From contig CM061142.1 in NCBI GenBank assembly GCA_030789695.1, positions 357,963,486-358,027,485 on the forward strand: a stretch of 64,000 bases of DNA, given 5' to 3'. This document shows positions 35,051 to 45,273 of the stretch, piece after piece. This DNA is from Scilla litardierei (taxonomy: Eukaryota; Streptophyta; Magnoliopsida; Asparagales; Asparagaceae). Position 1 is the first letter of the stretch. The number at the start of each line of letters is the position of its first letter. A program made the position numbers and the translations under genes. The notes beneath the pieces are model-generated. The model ran no database searches and was not told the origin of the DNA. It saw only the letters and a list, made by a program, of their open reading frames with translations.

Positions 35051-36495
35051 TGTTGGATCTGGATCTAAGCCTAGAGGGGGTGAATATGCTAATAAAATAT
35101 TCTCGCGCAACCTATGAGAAATCACACGCAGTTAAAAACACAAGCAGGGTAAATAAAATGCAAGCACAGAATACGCAGTAGATTTACCCTGGTTCGGTCG
35201 TAGCAACGACCTACTCCAGCCCCCAAGCAAAAACTAGCATTAATATGTTCCTTCTGTACAACTACAATGGGGTCCTAACTCCAACTCCCCACATAGAATG
35301 TACCACACTCAGCAAAGTGCACAACACTATCAACCTATAAATACGTATCTTGACTGCTACAACACGTCAAGACCCTCTTGTCTAGTCCCAGACTAAACAA
35401 GTCCCAAAAGTACATAAAAGTGGTAAAGTTTTCCCTACAGAGATCAACACACTAATACACGAATATAAAGAGTAAAGGGTTCAGAAATGCTCAGTTCGTG
35501 TTTGTGTGGTTGTCTCTGTCAATTAGCAAGTCATCAGCATCAGTCTGGCGCAAATGGTATCTCGATCTGACTCCTGGATATCAATGTGTGGCTCGAATAG
35601 CACTCTGGTCTGTGCACAAAGTAATTTCAGTTCAAACCAATTATATTGCGGTCTGTGCGCACAGCAACTCCTTTAAAATTTAATCCACGTCAGCAAATCC
35701 TATGTCCTTTTGTTTTTCATGCAAGTGATCTAACTTGAGTTTGCATGGGCTTCGTCTTCTCCGATAGCTCGACGGCTCTGACTTCGAGTGCTTCGACTTC
35801 GTCGACTGCTCCTCTTCGACGGCTGCCCGTCTTTAGCGATGGAAGCTCGTCGGCAACGACGACTCAACTTCGACAGTGACTTAACGGCAGTGGAAGCTCT
35901 CCTCTACGGTGTACGGAAACTCGACTGTGAGCAACTCCGGTGGCGGCAACTAACTCCGACGGCAGGGCTCTCCTTCACGGAAGCTTGATGACACGACAAC
36001 CCTCGTCCATGGTGGCTCTTGTCCATGGCGGCATCGTTCTTGGCTGCTCTCCATGGAAGCTTGAAGACACAGCAACCTTCATCCACGGTGGCTCTCGTCC
36101 ATGGCGATGCTCGTCCACGACAGCGTCATTGGCTTGTTCTCACGACAGTCGAGGTGAGAACTCTGGCGACGAAGAACGGCAGCTTGCTTGGACGAAGGTC
36201 TCTTGAAGACTTGAGATGAATAGTCGAAGCTTGCTTAGAGATGTTTTTGTGGCCGCCATGGATGCGTGAAGTTCTCTCCAATGTTGATGACACCCTCTTG
36301 AGTAGATAAGTATGATTTGCAATGAGGCTTAAGGCATTCAGATCTCGGCAAGAGGATGATCTCGGCAAGAGGGCTTGGAGAGCATTCCATTTTTTGCCTT
36401 GGGAGCATTAATGTGGCTGACTTGATCCTCCCCTTTAGATGATAGGCTTATATAGGTTAGGGCTAGGGTACGGTGTTGCATAGGGAAGGCCAATG

Positions 36496-37912
36496 TGTAA
36501 CAACTGGTTTTTCTATATTAGTGTTATCGATATAATATGTATATGTCTTGGTGGATTTTCTCCTTGCGTGTGATTTCCGTCTCTGTAGCTTTCGCTTTCG
36601 TTCGTTTCGTTGTGATTCTCTAGCTTCTTCCTTAGATCGTTGAGCCTGGAGTAAGTCACTCATGACGAGCCTCATATCGCTCATATCTTATAGATAGGTT
36701 GATCTTAGAAGCCGTAGAAATCTTCCCGAAGCTTCGCGCTTTAATTCGGCACTTTTCGTGCACGTTAGTCGGTTCAAGAAGGAGAACCAACCGACTAGAT
36801 TCCAATCTAGTCGGTCAGGAACTCTTCTGGAACCGACTAGTTCATTGAATCAATAATTCATGAGTTACTGTTTACTCTTAGTCGGTCTAAGAACAATCAC
36901 CGACCGACTAGATGTGAAAATAGTCTGTCAGAACTTGCTCTCAGACCGACTAGTTCCTTTGATTAGTTACACATAAGTTACTGTTTATCGTTAGTCGGTC
37001 CATGAACACTCACCGACCGACTAGGTCTCAAATTAGTCGGTCGACGGGCCTTCACAGACCGACTAATTCACTTTCCAGATTTCTTCCTTCTTTCGATGTT
37101 TGGTTTTAGTCGGTCACAGTTGAACGACCGACCTACTAGTTCCCAAACTAGTCGGTCAGCCACCCTTCGTTGACCGACTAAATCACCCAGAAACCCTAGG
37201 TTTGCCCTAGCCGCCGCAGTTTTCCTATAAATAACCCCCGATCGTTTTCTTTTCTTTCTTTCATTTCTCTTGGCCATTTCCCTTCCCCTAGACCTCTGAT
37301 CTTTCCCAACCTTCCTCTAGCCATTCCTCCTTCCTTAAGAGCCCCTCTCACCCTCCATTTAGGCCGGCCTTCATGCTTTAGGTCGCCCCCAAAACACCCC
37401 CAAATCCCATTTCTTCAGATTTTCCCCCCATTTCCAGATCTGAGCCATAGTTTCCCGGATCGTTCTTCCGTCACCGTGCTTGCTCGGCATCAATCTTCTG
37501 CTTCTATACGGTAGTGTTTGACCCTTTAATATTCTCATAACCCTCATTGTGATTTTATTGAAACCCTAATAAAATGGATGTTAGAGATATTGTTCTGATG
37601 TTGTTTTGCCATGGCAGAGGTCTCATCCCCGTAGGTTACCATTTTGTGACGTGCCTTCGTGATCGTCATCCTCGGTGCTAGGCAAGTGAAACTTGCCACT
37701 TAGGGTTTTAGGCCATGTCTTAGGCCATTTGCTTATTGTAGGCGTAAAAGAGACTAGGCGACGAAATGATACTCGCCTAGACACAATTTCAGGTTCTAGC
37801 TTGACAACGAAGCTAGATCCGTCATTTATCATGTTGCATAAACTACCATGTCATGTTTAATTTCAATTAACGGTACGCGAATTAATTGTCATGTCATTGC
37901 ATTCTTTAAATG
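36496..37912 (+). mobile_element. Element A 5' LTR, first part
   Basis: Contains paired ACCGACTAG/CTAGTCGGT motifs (36766-37185), then a TATA box CTATAAATAACC at 37226. It ends at AAATG, the target duplication of element B. The rest is at 47812-48953. Confidence 0.93.
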
Positions 37913-38183
37913 TGTAACGACTGCTTTTCATGTATCTGGATATAATATAATATAATATATGTTTTGGTGGATTTTCTCCTCTTGTGTGGTTTTCGTCTCC
38001 GTAGTTTTCATTTTCGATCGATTCGTCGTATTTTCTCGTTTCTTCCTTAGGATCGTCGATTTCGAAGTATGTCATTCGTGACGGGCTTCATAACGGTCAT
38101 ATCTAACTATTAGATCAAGCCTAGGAGTCTTATGAATCGATCCCGGGGCCCCGCGCTCCGTATCGGAACTTTTTGTGCTCATT

Positions 38184-38602
38184 AGCCGGTATAAGAAGGG
38201 GCACCGACCGACTAGATGACGATCCAGTCGGTCGGCAATCCTTCTTGGACCGACTAGTTGGCTTTCTAAAATTATTCAGGAGTTACTGTTTATCGTTAGT
38301 CGGTCTAAGAACGTTGATCGACCGACTAGGTTGCAAACTAGTCGGTCAGCAATGCTTCTTTAACCGACTAACACATCATCTTAATTTTAGTTGAGTTACT
38401 TTTTACTCTTAGTCGGTCTAAGAACGTTCATCGACCGACTAGATGCTAAACTAGTCGGTCAGTATTTGTTCATGGACCGACTAACTCTAAAATCCTATTT
38501 TCGTTCAGGAGTTACTGTTTGCACTTAGTCGGTCTGCATTGGTCGACCGACCGACTAGTTGCCAAACTAGTCGGTCAGTGGTTGCTCTTTGACCGACTAA
38601 CC
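38184..38602. promoter_or_regulatory. Palindrome cluster upstream of TATA in element B LTR
   Basis: Repeated half-sites TAGTCGGT and ACCGACTA alternate. They form hairpin-like pairs such as CCGACTAGTTGCCAAACTAG followed by TCGG, separated by AT-rich spacers containing GAGTTACTGTTTA. The same arrangement recurs in the B 3' LTR and both A LTRs. The position just upstream of the TATA box suggests a promoter element; the binding factor is unknown. Confidence 0.6.
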
Positions 38603-39993
38603 AGTGTTAAAACCCTAATTTCTGGACAGCCGCCAGCTCAACCTATTTATACCCAACCCAAATGATTTCATCTTCTCCAACACGACCCAAAACCCTAAAA
38701 TCTTCCCCTTTGAGCCCCCATCTTCCTCCAAGCTTCATTCCTTCATTCCAAGCCCTAGAATCATCATCCAAACCATCCATCCACTCTATCTACCTCTCAT
38801 CTTCCCCAAAATCTCACCAAATCCATCAAAATCCCCAAATCCCCCAAAACCCTAGTTTCCCCAAACTTCTCCAATCTTTTCCAAATCTGATCCTAGGGTT
38901 CCCCGGAGTGTTTCTTCCGTCTCTTCTTGGTAAGAAATCGATCTACCGTTGTTTTCATAACATATTTATATTTTTATGAAACCCTAATAAAATTCATGTT
39001 GTTTGTTGATTGTTCCCCCAAAACAGCGATTTCCCCGTAGATTGGCATCCGTGTGACGAAGTGGTCGCCATCCCCGGTGCTAGGCAAGTGAAACTTGCCA
39101 CCTAGGGTTTAGGCCATGTTTTAGGCCATTTGCTAGTTGTAGGTGTAAAAGAGGCTAGGCGACGAAATGATACTCGCCTAGGCGCAAATTGGGGAACTAG
39201 CTTGACAACGAAGCTAGTTCCGACATTTAGCATGTTGCACAACTACCATGTCATGTTTACTTTCCATTAACGGTACGCAAATTAATTGTCATGTCATTGC
39301 ATCCTTTAAGTATTTCTGTGAATGCGTAGCTTTACTACAATGCTTGTGTTCCTGGCTCGTGTTCCAGAAGCGGGCCATGTGTTGGTTGATAGCCAATGCC
39401 CGAATTGCGTGTTTCCGGCTAGGTGCACCCCTACGCCAAATGTTTAAGAATGCGAGCTCATGTGCGGGGCAACCCCAGGCTCACTAGCTGAGTTCATTGT
39501 GCGGGGACCCTGGCTCCATTACGTGTGGGTATTGGGGGTAAGAGTTAAGCGACCAATCAACTGGGAGTCTGCCCGATCAGCAACTGCAGTGGTAAGGCGT
39601 AAACTCTTGGGTTTGGGGTAGTTGTTAAGCGGCCAATCAGCGAATGTGAAACCATTCAGCTGTAAGGCGTAAACATCTACAAAACAACGTGAATCGTGAA
39701 TCGTGTTTAGTGCCGATCGGTGTGAATTATGTACCATTCAGCTGAAGGGCGTAAACACCTATGAAACAATGTGAATTGATTGAGAATGTTAGTAGCTTGG
39801 CTACTCTTGTCTTGACCCGATAATTGTTCCCTTGTACAAAATTGTCTTGCCATGTTTTAAATTGTGCACTCATGTTATAACTGCCATGTCATGCATACTA
39901 AACTGCTAGGTTGCTAGTTGCCTTATTTCCAGTTTCCTTGCCCAAGTCTTTTAGACTTGCTGACATGTGCCCCTTTACTCTTTTGGGTGACAC

Positions 39994-40101
39994 ATGTTAG
40001 ATCCTGAGCCTGAGTACATTGTTGAGGACGAGGTGTTTGCTGACGCCGAGCCCGAGCTTGTGTTTGACGGGGAGTACGTGGACACTGGGGACCAGTCCTA
40101 G
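39994..40101 (+). CDS. LTR-encoded acidic micro-ORF (35 residues), B 5' LTR
   Basis: The ATG in GACACATGTTAGATCC opens MLDPEPEYIVEDEVFADAEP and closes with DTGDQS and TAG. It is strongly acidic. It lies in the transcribed LTR part, ahead of gag. Start, stop and frame are the same in all four A and B LTRs. The A version is one codon shorter and differs at about a third of residues, yet stays open. No similarity to a known family is recognised. It could be an unusual upstream ORF or a small protein; expression is unproven. Confidence 0.45.
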   Translation: MLDPEPEYIVEDEVFADAEPELVFDGEYVDTGDQS

Positions 40102-40449
40102 TGTCTCCGTTGTGTTTTACTTTTGTTAGACAGTTGTTTTGTTATCGGTGTGTAGCACCCATACTTTGTTGTTGTTGTTGCTTTTGTTGGCCTTGTTCTG
40201 GGCCTTTAGACTCTTCTCTTTTAGCCTGGTGGCTTTTCTGGATGTTGGACTTATTTTCTTGTTGGACAATGTATGAGATGTGAGATTTTATTTCAGTCTC
40301 TCCTTGTGTTATTATTGTTATTCTGTTGTGGTTACAGGGACCTGCTTATGTATTATTGACGCTTATCGGGTTTGGGGCTTCACAGCTCCACTCCCGTGCG
40401 GACCTTTTCACGTCTCGCCTCCATTTTAGGGAAGCGGGTCGTGACAGGT

Positions 40450-40470
40450 TTTATTGGTGGCCCATGCAGG
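40450..40470 (+). other. Presumed primer site region of element B
   Basis: The sequence after the LTR, TTATTGGTGGCCCATGCAGG, does not match the initiator-methionine site TGGTATCAGAGC common in this clade. It is nearly identical in element A at 48957-48977, so it is kept by both partners. Confidence 0.5.
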
Positions 40471-40589
40471 TCCTTCTGTAACTGCGATTTTTGGAATAGC
40501 GATAATAATATTTGAATGTCCAATAAATTAAGTTCGACGTCCGAGTCATGAGCTATGAGTCTAATCTGATTCGTTTTCTGTATCACTAG

Positions 40590-41763
40590 ATGGCAGGAAG
40601 ACGTTTCACCCGTGGTGGGGGGTAGTGGTGCGGTCCCTCATGATGTGGAGCCTGAGCGGGAACCCACTAGCGGTGAGATGATGTGGATGATGCTCCAGAT
40701 GATGCAAGTGCAGCAGGGCGTGCTTTTGCAAGTCCAGAATGCTCCACTTGCTCGAGCTGCCCGGGCTCTTCCGGATGCCCCTCGCTCTGAGCCAGGAGCG
40801 AAGCAATTTCGGGAGCTGGGTCCCGCATATTTTGATGGTTCTGAGGGTCCTCTGGCTGCCGATGAGTGGATTCGGAACATCGAGGACAATCTGAAGATGG
40901 CCAAGATCACCCCGGCTGGATGGGTTGATCTGGCAAAGAGGCAACTCAAGGATAATGCTCGGAATTGGTGGGATGCGGAAGAGAAGATGTTGGTGGAGCC
41001 GATAGCTTGGGCTACCTTCAAGGCCAGATTTGAGGGTGAGTTCTTCCCGAAAGCTGCCAGGGAGGAGATGCTGCAGCGTTTTATCGATTTGAAGCAAGGG
41101 AACTCGTCGGCGGACCTATATCACCAAGAGTTCATGAGGCTGAGTCGGTTTGCACCAAAGATGGTGCAGGACGCTGAGGAGAAGGCTCAGAGGTTCCTGC
41201 AGGGGCTTGCTTCGGAGCTCCAAAGTTTTGTGACCTCTTCTGACCGGGAGTCTTATCAGAAGGTTCTAGTAGCAGCCAAGAGGCAGGAACTGCTCGTGAA
41301 CCAGAGGAGGGGGTCTGTTATTGGTGCTGGGAAGAGGCCTGTGGAACAGGCGAGAGCTGTGGTTAGACCTGGATTCAGGCCTAATCAGTCCGCTCAGTTT
41401 AAGAGGCCAGGAGGGCCTATTCTGAAGTTTTGCCATTTCTGCGGCAAGCCTGGCCATATCAAGGATCAGTGTCGGAAGTTTTTGGGCCAGTGTTTGGTTT
41501 GCGGTGATGCTTCCCATGTCGCGAAGGATTGTCGGCACGCGAATCAGCTGCGGAGGGCTCCTGTTGCAGCACAGCCGTTGCAGCAGCGAGCGTCTGTTCC
41601 TGCTGGACGTGGAGCAGCTCTTGTTCCGCAGGGGCAGGCTTTTCGGCAGGCTGTTCCACCGAGGAGACAGGATTTTCTTATGACCGCTGCGGAGAGTGAA
41701 GCTGTGGATGAGGTTATCGCAGGTAATCCTCAATCTAGCTGTTACTTTCCTAGCTGGTTTTGA
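40590..41763 (+). CDS. Element B Gag (zinc-knuckle)
   Basis: The gag core (GSEGPLAADEWIRNIEDNLK, RQLKDNARNWW, FKARFEGEFFP) is followed by two CCHC knuckles: CHFCGKPGHIKDQC, and CLVCGDASHVAKDC just after it. The natural start is probably ATG at 40590 (MAGRRFTRGG). A run of six Gs near 40617 puts it out of frame with the rest by one base, after which the frame is open from 40612 to TGA at 41761. Without that slip the protein is about 390 residues. The stop lies inside an apparent intron (41723-41834), so unspliced RNA makes Gag only, while splicing would join Gag to protease. Confidence 0.85.
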
Positions 41764-41834
41764 TTGTTAGATTATGTTGTTTCTTGAACATGGTTGTTTG
41801 CTAGACTAGGGTTTGATTGTTAATTGATTGTTAG
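41723..41834 (+). other. Apparent intron at the gag-protease junction of element B
   Basis: The donor GCAG|GTAATC and acceptor GATTGTTAG|GTGTGG flank 112 T-rich bases. Joining the exons restores phase and a continuous peptide EVIAG-VVLVCTFPARVLF leading into the protease DSGAS motif. Unspliced, gag stops after 13 extra residues. The boundary is inferred from sequence and not shown by RNA. Confidence 0.6.
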
Positions 41835-44800
41835 GTGTGGTTTTGGTTTGCACATTTCCTGCACGAGTCCTCTTTGACTCTGGTGCATCGATGTGCATTT
41901 TTCTCGGAGCTTCGTGGAGAGGCATTCCTTGTCGACGTCCCCTCTTCCCAAGAGTTGGAATATCGTTACAGGGAATGGCGTGGTCTCGGTGCATCGTGGT
42001 TGCAATTCTTGCTCGTTGGTGGTCTGTGGACATGAGCTTTTCGCTGATTTCATTGTCCACGACATCATCAACTATGATGCAATTCTTGGGATGGACTGGC
42101 TTGCGAGCTTCTATGCTACGATTGACTGCAGGAGGAAGAAGGTGGTGTTCGAGATTCCCGGACATACAGTATTTGAGTTCAGTCGTGGTACCAGTTCGCT
42201 TGGTCCTGTCAGATTTCGGGCCAGGCCGGTGGAGGCTGTGGCTATGCAGATGGAGCTGGAGTGGCCAGCTGTGGTGCATGATTTTGGCGACGTCTTCCCC
42301 GAGGAGATGTCTGGTTTGCCGCCTGGTCGAGCTTTGGAATTTTCTATCGATCTTGTTCCGGGTGCGCAGCCGATTTCGAAGGCGCCGTATCGTATGGCAC
42401 CTGCAGAGTTGGAAGAGTTGCGGAAGCAGTTGGATGAGCTTTTGCAGAAGGGTTATATTAATCCTAGCGTGTCTCCGTGGGGAGCACCGGTGTTGCTGGT
42501 TAAGAAGAAGGATGGTTCGCGTCGCATGTGCGTGGACTATCAGGAGTTGAATGCGGTGACCATTAAGAATAAATACCTGTTGCCTCGCATCGATGATATT
42601 TTTGATCAGCTTGGAGGTTCAAGGGTGTTTTATAAATTGGATTTGAGGAGTGGTTACCATCAGTTGAAGGTAAGGAAGGATGATGTTCCGAAGACAGCGT
42701 TCAGGACGAAGTATGGACACTATGAGTTCGTGGTTATGCCTTTCGGCGTAACTAACGCGCCCGCAGTTTTCATGAATCTGATGAACCTGATTTTCTACGA
42801 CTTTTTGGATAAGTTTGTCGTTATCTTTATTGACGACATTCTGATCTATTCGAAGTCGGAGGAGGAGCATGCCTCGCACTTAAGGACGGTATTGGAGATC
42901 TTGAGGAAGCATCGTTTGTATGCTAAGTTTTCGAAGTGCGAGTTCTGGCTGGATAGAGTTGCTTTTCTCGGGCATGTGGTGACTGGAGATGGTATTTCAG
43001 TGGATCCCGAGAAGATTATGGCCATCAGGGAGTGGCCTGTTCCGTCGTCTGCGTCTGAGATTCGGAGTTTCCTTGGACTTGCTGGTTACTATCGGCGATT
43101 CATTAAGGACTTTTCTCGTATTGCTGTGCCGATGACCAGGTTGACGCGGAAGGATGTTGCTTTTGTTTGGTCAGGTGATTGTGAGGGTGCTTTTGGTGTT
43201 CTGAAGGAGAGGTTGACGACTGCCCCTATTCTTGTTGTGCCTGATCGCAGCGGTGGATTTGAGATCTTTTGCGATGCTTCTGGCAAGGGTCTCGGTTGTG
43301 TGTTGCATCAGCATGGGCACGTTGTGGCGTATGCGTCTCGTCAGCTTAAGGTTCATGAGAAGAATTACCCGACGCATGATTTGGAGTTGGCTGCCATTGT
43401 GTTTGCTCTTAAGATTTGGAGGCACTTCCTGCTGAGTGAGAAAGTGAAGATTTTCACCGATCACAAAAGCTTGAAGTATATTTTCACTCAGAAGGAGATC
43501 AACATGCGACAGCGTCGATGGTTGGAGATTATGGCGGATTATGATATTGATTTGCAGTTTCACCCTGGCAAGGCGAATGTGGTTCCGGATGCTTTGAGTA
43601 GGCTTCCAGCGGTGATGATTTTGACCTCGCAGTGGAGATTGCAGCAGGATTTTTGCGAGTCTGGCGTGGAGATTGTTCTTCCTGGAGAGGCTTCGTCGTT
43701 TATGTACATGCAGGTACAGTCGACGATCGTAGATCGGATTAAGGCTGGCCAGGCCGAGGATCCGAAGCTGGTGAGGATTCGGGAGCAGGTGGAAGCCGGT
43801 CTGCGGACTGACTTTTTGATTCATGAGGATGGCTCGCTGAGGTTCGGAGCCAGGTTGTGTGTGCCAGCTGGGGATATCAGAGAGGAGCTGATGGTGGAGG
43901 CACACAGTTCGCCGTATTCTGTGCATCCTGGTGGCACCAAGATGTACCAGGATCTTCGTCTAAATTATTGGTGGCATGGTATGAAGAGGAGTGTGGCTCG
44001 GAGTGTAGCCAAGTGCTTGGTTTGCCAGCAAGTGAAGGCGGAGCATCAGTGTACGGCCGGGTAGCTACAACCGCTTCCGATTCCGGAGTGGAAGTGGCAA
44101 CACATCACTATGGATTTCGTGACTGGACTACCTCGGAGTCCGAAGCAGAATGACGCGATTTGGGTGATCGTAGATCGATTGACCAAATCTGCGCACTTTA
44201 TTCCGTTCCGAGTAGGACAGTCCACTGAGGCGCTAGCGAGGAGATATATGGAGGTAAAATTCTTTTACTCTCCGTTTTATTTCCTTTTCCTAGTTTGGAT
44301 AGTGATGTAACGTGAATCGTGCAGGAGGTTGTGCGACTTCATGGAGTCCCCATGAGTATCGTATCTGAAAGAGACACGAGGTTCACATCTCAGTTCTGGC
44401 AGAGTTTGCAGAAGAGCTTGGGTACGCGTCTGAGTTTCAGCACGGCGTACTATCCGCAGACGTATGGCCAGTCCGAGAGGACGATTCAGATTTTGGAAGA
44501 CATGCTGAGGGCGTGCATGTTGGATTTCAAGGGTTCGTGGGAGGACCATCTACATTTGGTGGAGTTCTCTTACAACAACAGCTTCCAGTCGAGTATTGGC
44601 ATGGCGCCTTTCGCCGCTCTTTATGGGAGGAAATGTCGATCGCCATTGAGTTGGGATGACGTTGGTGATCGGGAGTTGTTGGGACCTGAGATGATCGTGG
44701 AGGCCGTGGATATCGTCAGGAATATTCGGGAGAGGTTGAGAATTGCTCAGGACCGTTTTAAGCATCGGGCAGATGCTAAACGTCGTCCTTTGGAGTTTCA

Positions 44801-45227
44801 GCCGGGCGACCATGTGTTCTTGAAGATTTCCCCGAATCGTGGTGTGATTCATTTCGGGAAGTGTGTGAAGTTGAGCCCGCGATACATTGGACTGTTTGAC
44901 GTTTTGGAGAGGGTTGGCGAGGTAGCTTATCGCTTGGCCTTGCCGCCATCTTTGGAAGGAGTTCATAATGTTTTCCATGTGTCGTAGCTTCGTCGATACA
45001 TTAGCGATCCGTCTCATGCGGTAGATTTTTCGGAGATTACCGTTCGCCCCGATATGACGTATGACCAGCATCCAGTGCATATTCTGGACAGGCGTCAGAA
45101 ATCGCTTCGGAACAAGATTGTCAATCTTGTGAGGGTGATGTGGCGACACGGCTCACCTGGAGAGTCTACTTGGGAGAATGAGGATGAGATGCGAGAGCGT
45201 TTCCCACTTTTGTTTCCGGACTCGTGA
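41835..45227 (+). pseudogene. Element B Pol: protease, RT, RNase H, integrase, chromodomain
   Basis: The protease catalytic motif LFDSGAS is at about 41870. A 1-base frame change lies near 41891, then the frame is open to 44064. RT motifs: [20 protein letters not shown] (about 42385), [18 protein letters not shown] (about 42500), [14 protein letters not shown] (about 42735) and the catalytic FIDD at 42826-42837. RNase H has [10 protein letters not shown] (43267) and [11 protein letters not shown] (43456). Integrase has an HHCC region (about 43900-44045), [10 protein letters not shown] (44107), SERDTRFTSQFW and the glutamate in YGQSERTIQ. The chromodomain-like end HPVHILDRRQKSLRNK to WENEDEM lies at 45070-45200. 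Defects: the frameshift, TAG at 44062 and TAG at 44985 (after FHVS). A second intron is at 44254-44324. Despite the near-identical LTRs this copy is therefore coding-dead. Confidence 0.9.
44254..44324 (+). other. Apparent intron in integrase of element B
   Basis: Donor ATGGAG|GTAAAATTC and acceptor GAATCGTGCAG|GAGGTTGTG, 71 bases, phase 0. Removal joins ARRYME to EVVRLHGVP, the continuous sequence expected in gypsy integrases. The interval contains an in-frame stop (TAA at 44308). Confidence 0.6.
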
Positions 45228-45273
45228 GTATTTGGAAATTCCGAGGACGGAATTTTTCTTAAGTTGGGGAGGA

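Larger units (their letters stand above)
37913..40446 (+). mobile_element. Element B 5' LTR
   Basis: Palindromic ACCGACTAG/CTAGTCGGT clusters lie at 38184-38602, followed by a TATA-like CTATTTATACCC at 38643. A conserved GTAAGAAATC to AAAACAG segment (38931-39026) could be a leader intron. Repeats of TAAGCGGCCAATCA with GTAAGGCGTAAAC lie at 39545-39770. An acidic 35-residue ORF is at 39994-40101. The LTR ends GGGTCGTGACA. Confidence 0.93.

Noticed and set aside
35788..36368. Overlapping frames suggesting a gene in element D
   Set aside because: They lie in a GC-rich part of the solo LTR with internal short repeats (TCCATGG-containing), open in several frames at once.
36766..37185. Regularly repeated palindromic motif resembling a CRISPR array
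   Set aside because: Repeats are short half-sites with irregular spacing inside an LTR of a plant retrotransposon; no cas genes.
38662..38979. 105-codon ORF in element B LTRs (also 46023-46340)
   Set aside because: Its ATG lies about 12 bp after the TATA-like box, probably upstream of the transcription start; composition is low-complexity Ser/Pro from C/T-rich leader sequence.
39248..39487. 79-codon ORF identical in both B LTRs (also 46609-46848)
   Set aside because: Identity reflects the youth of the LTR pair; the frame is not kept open in element A LTRs.
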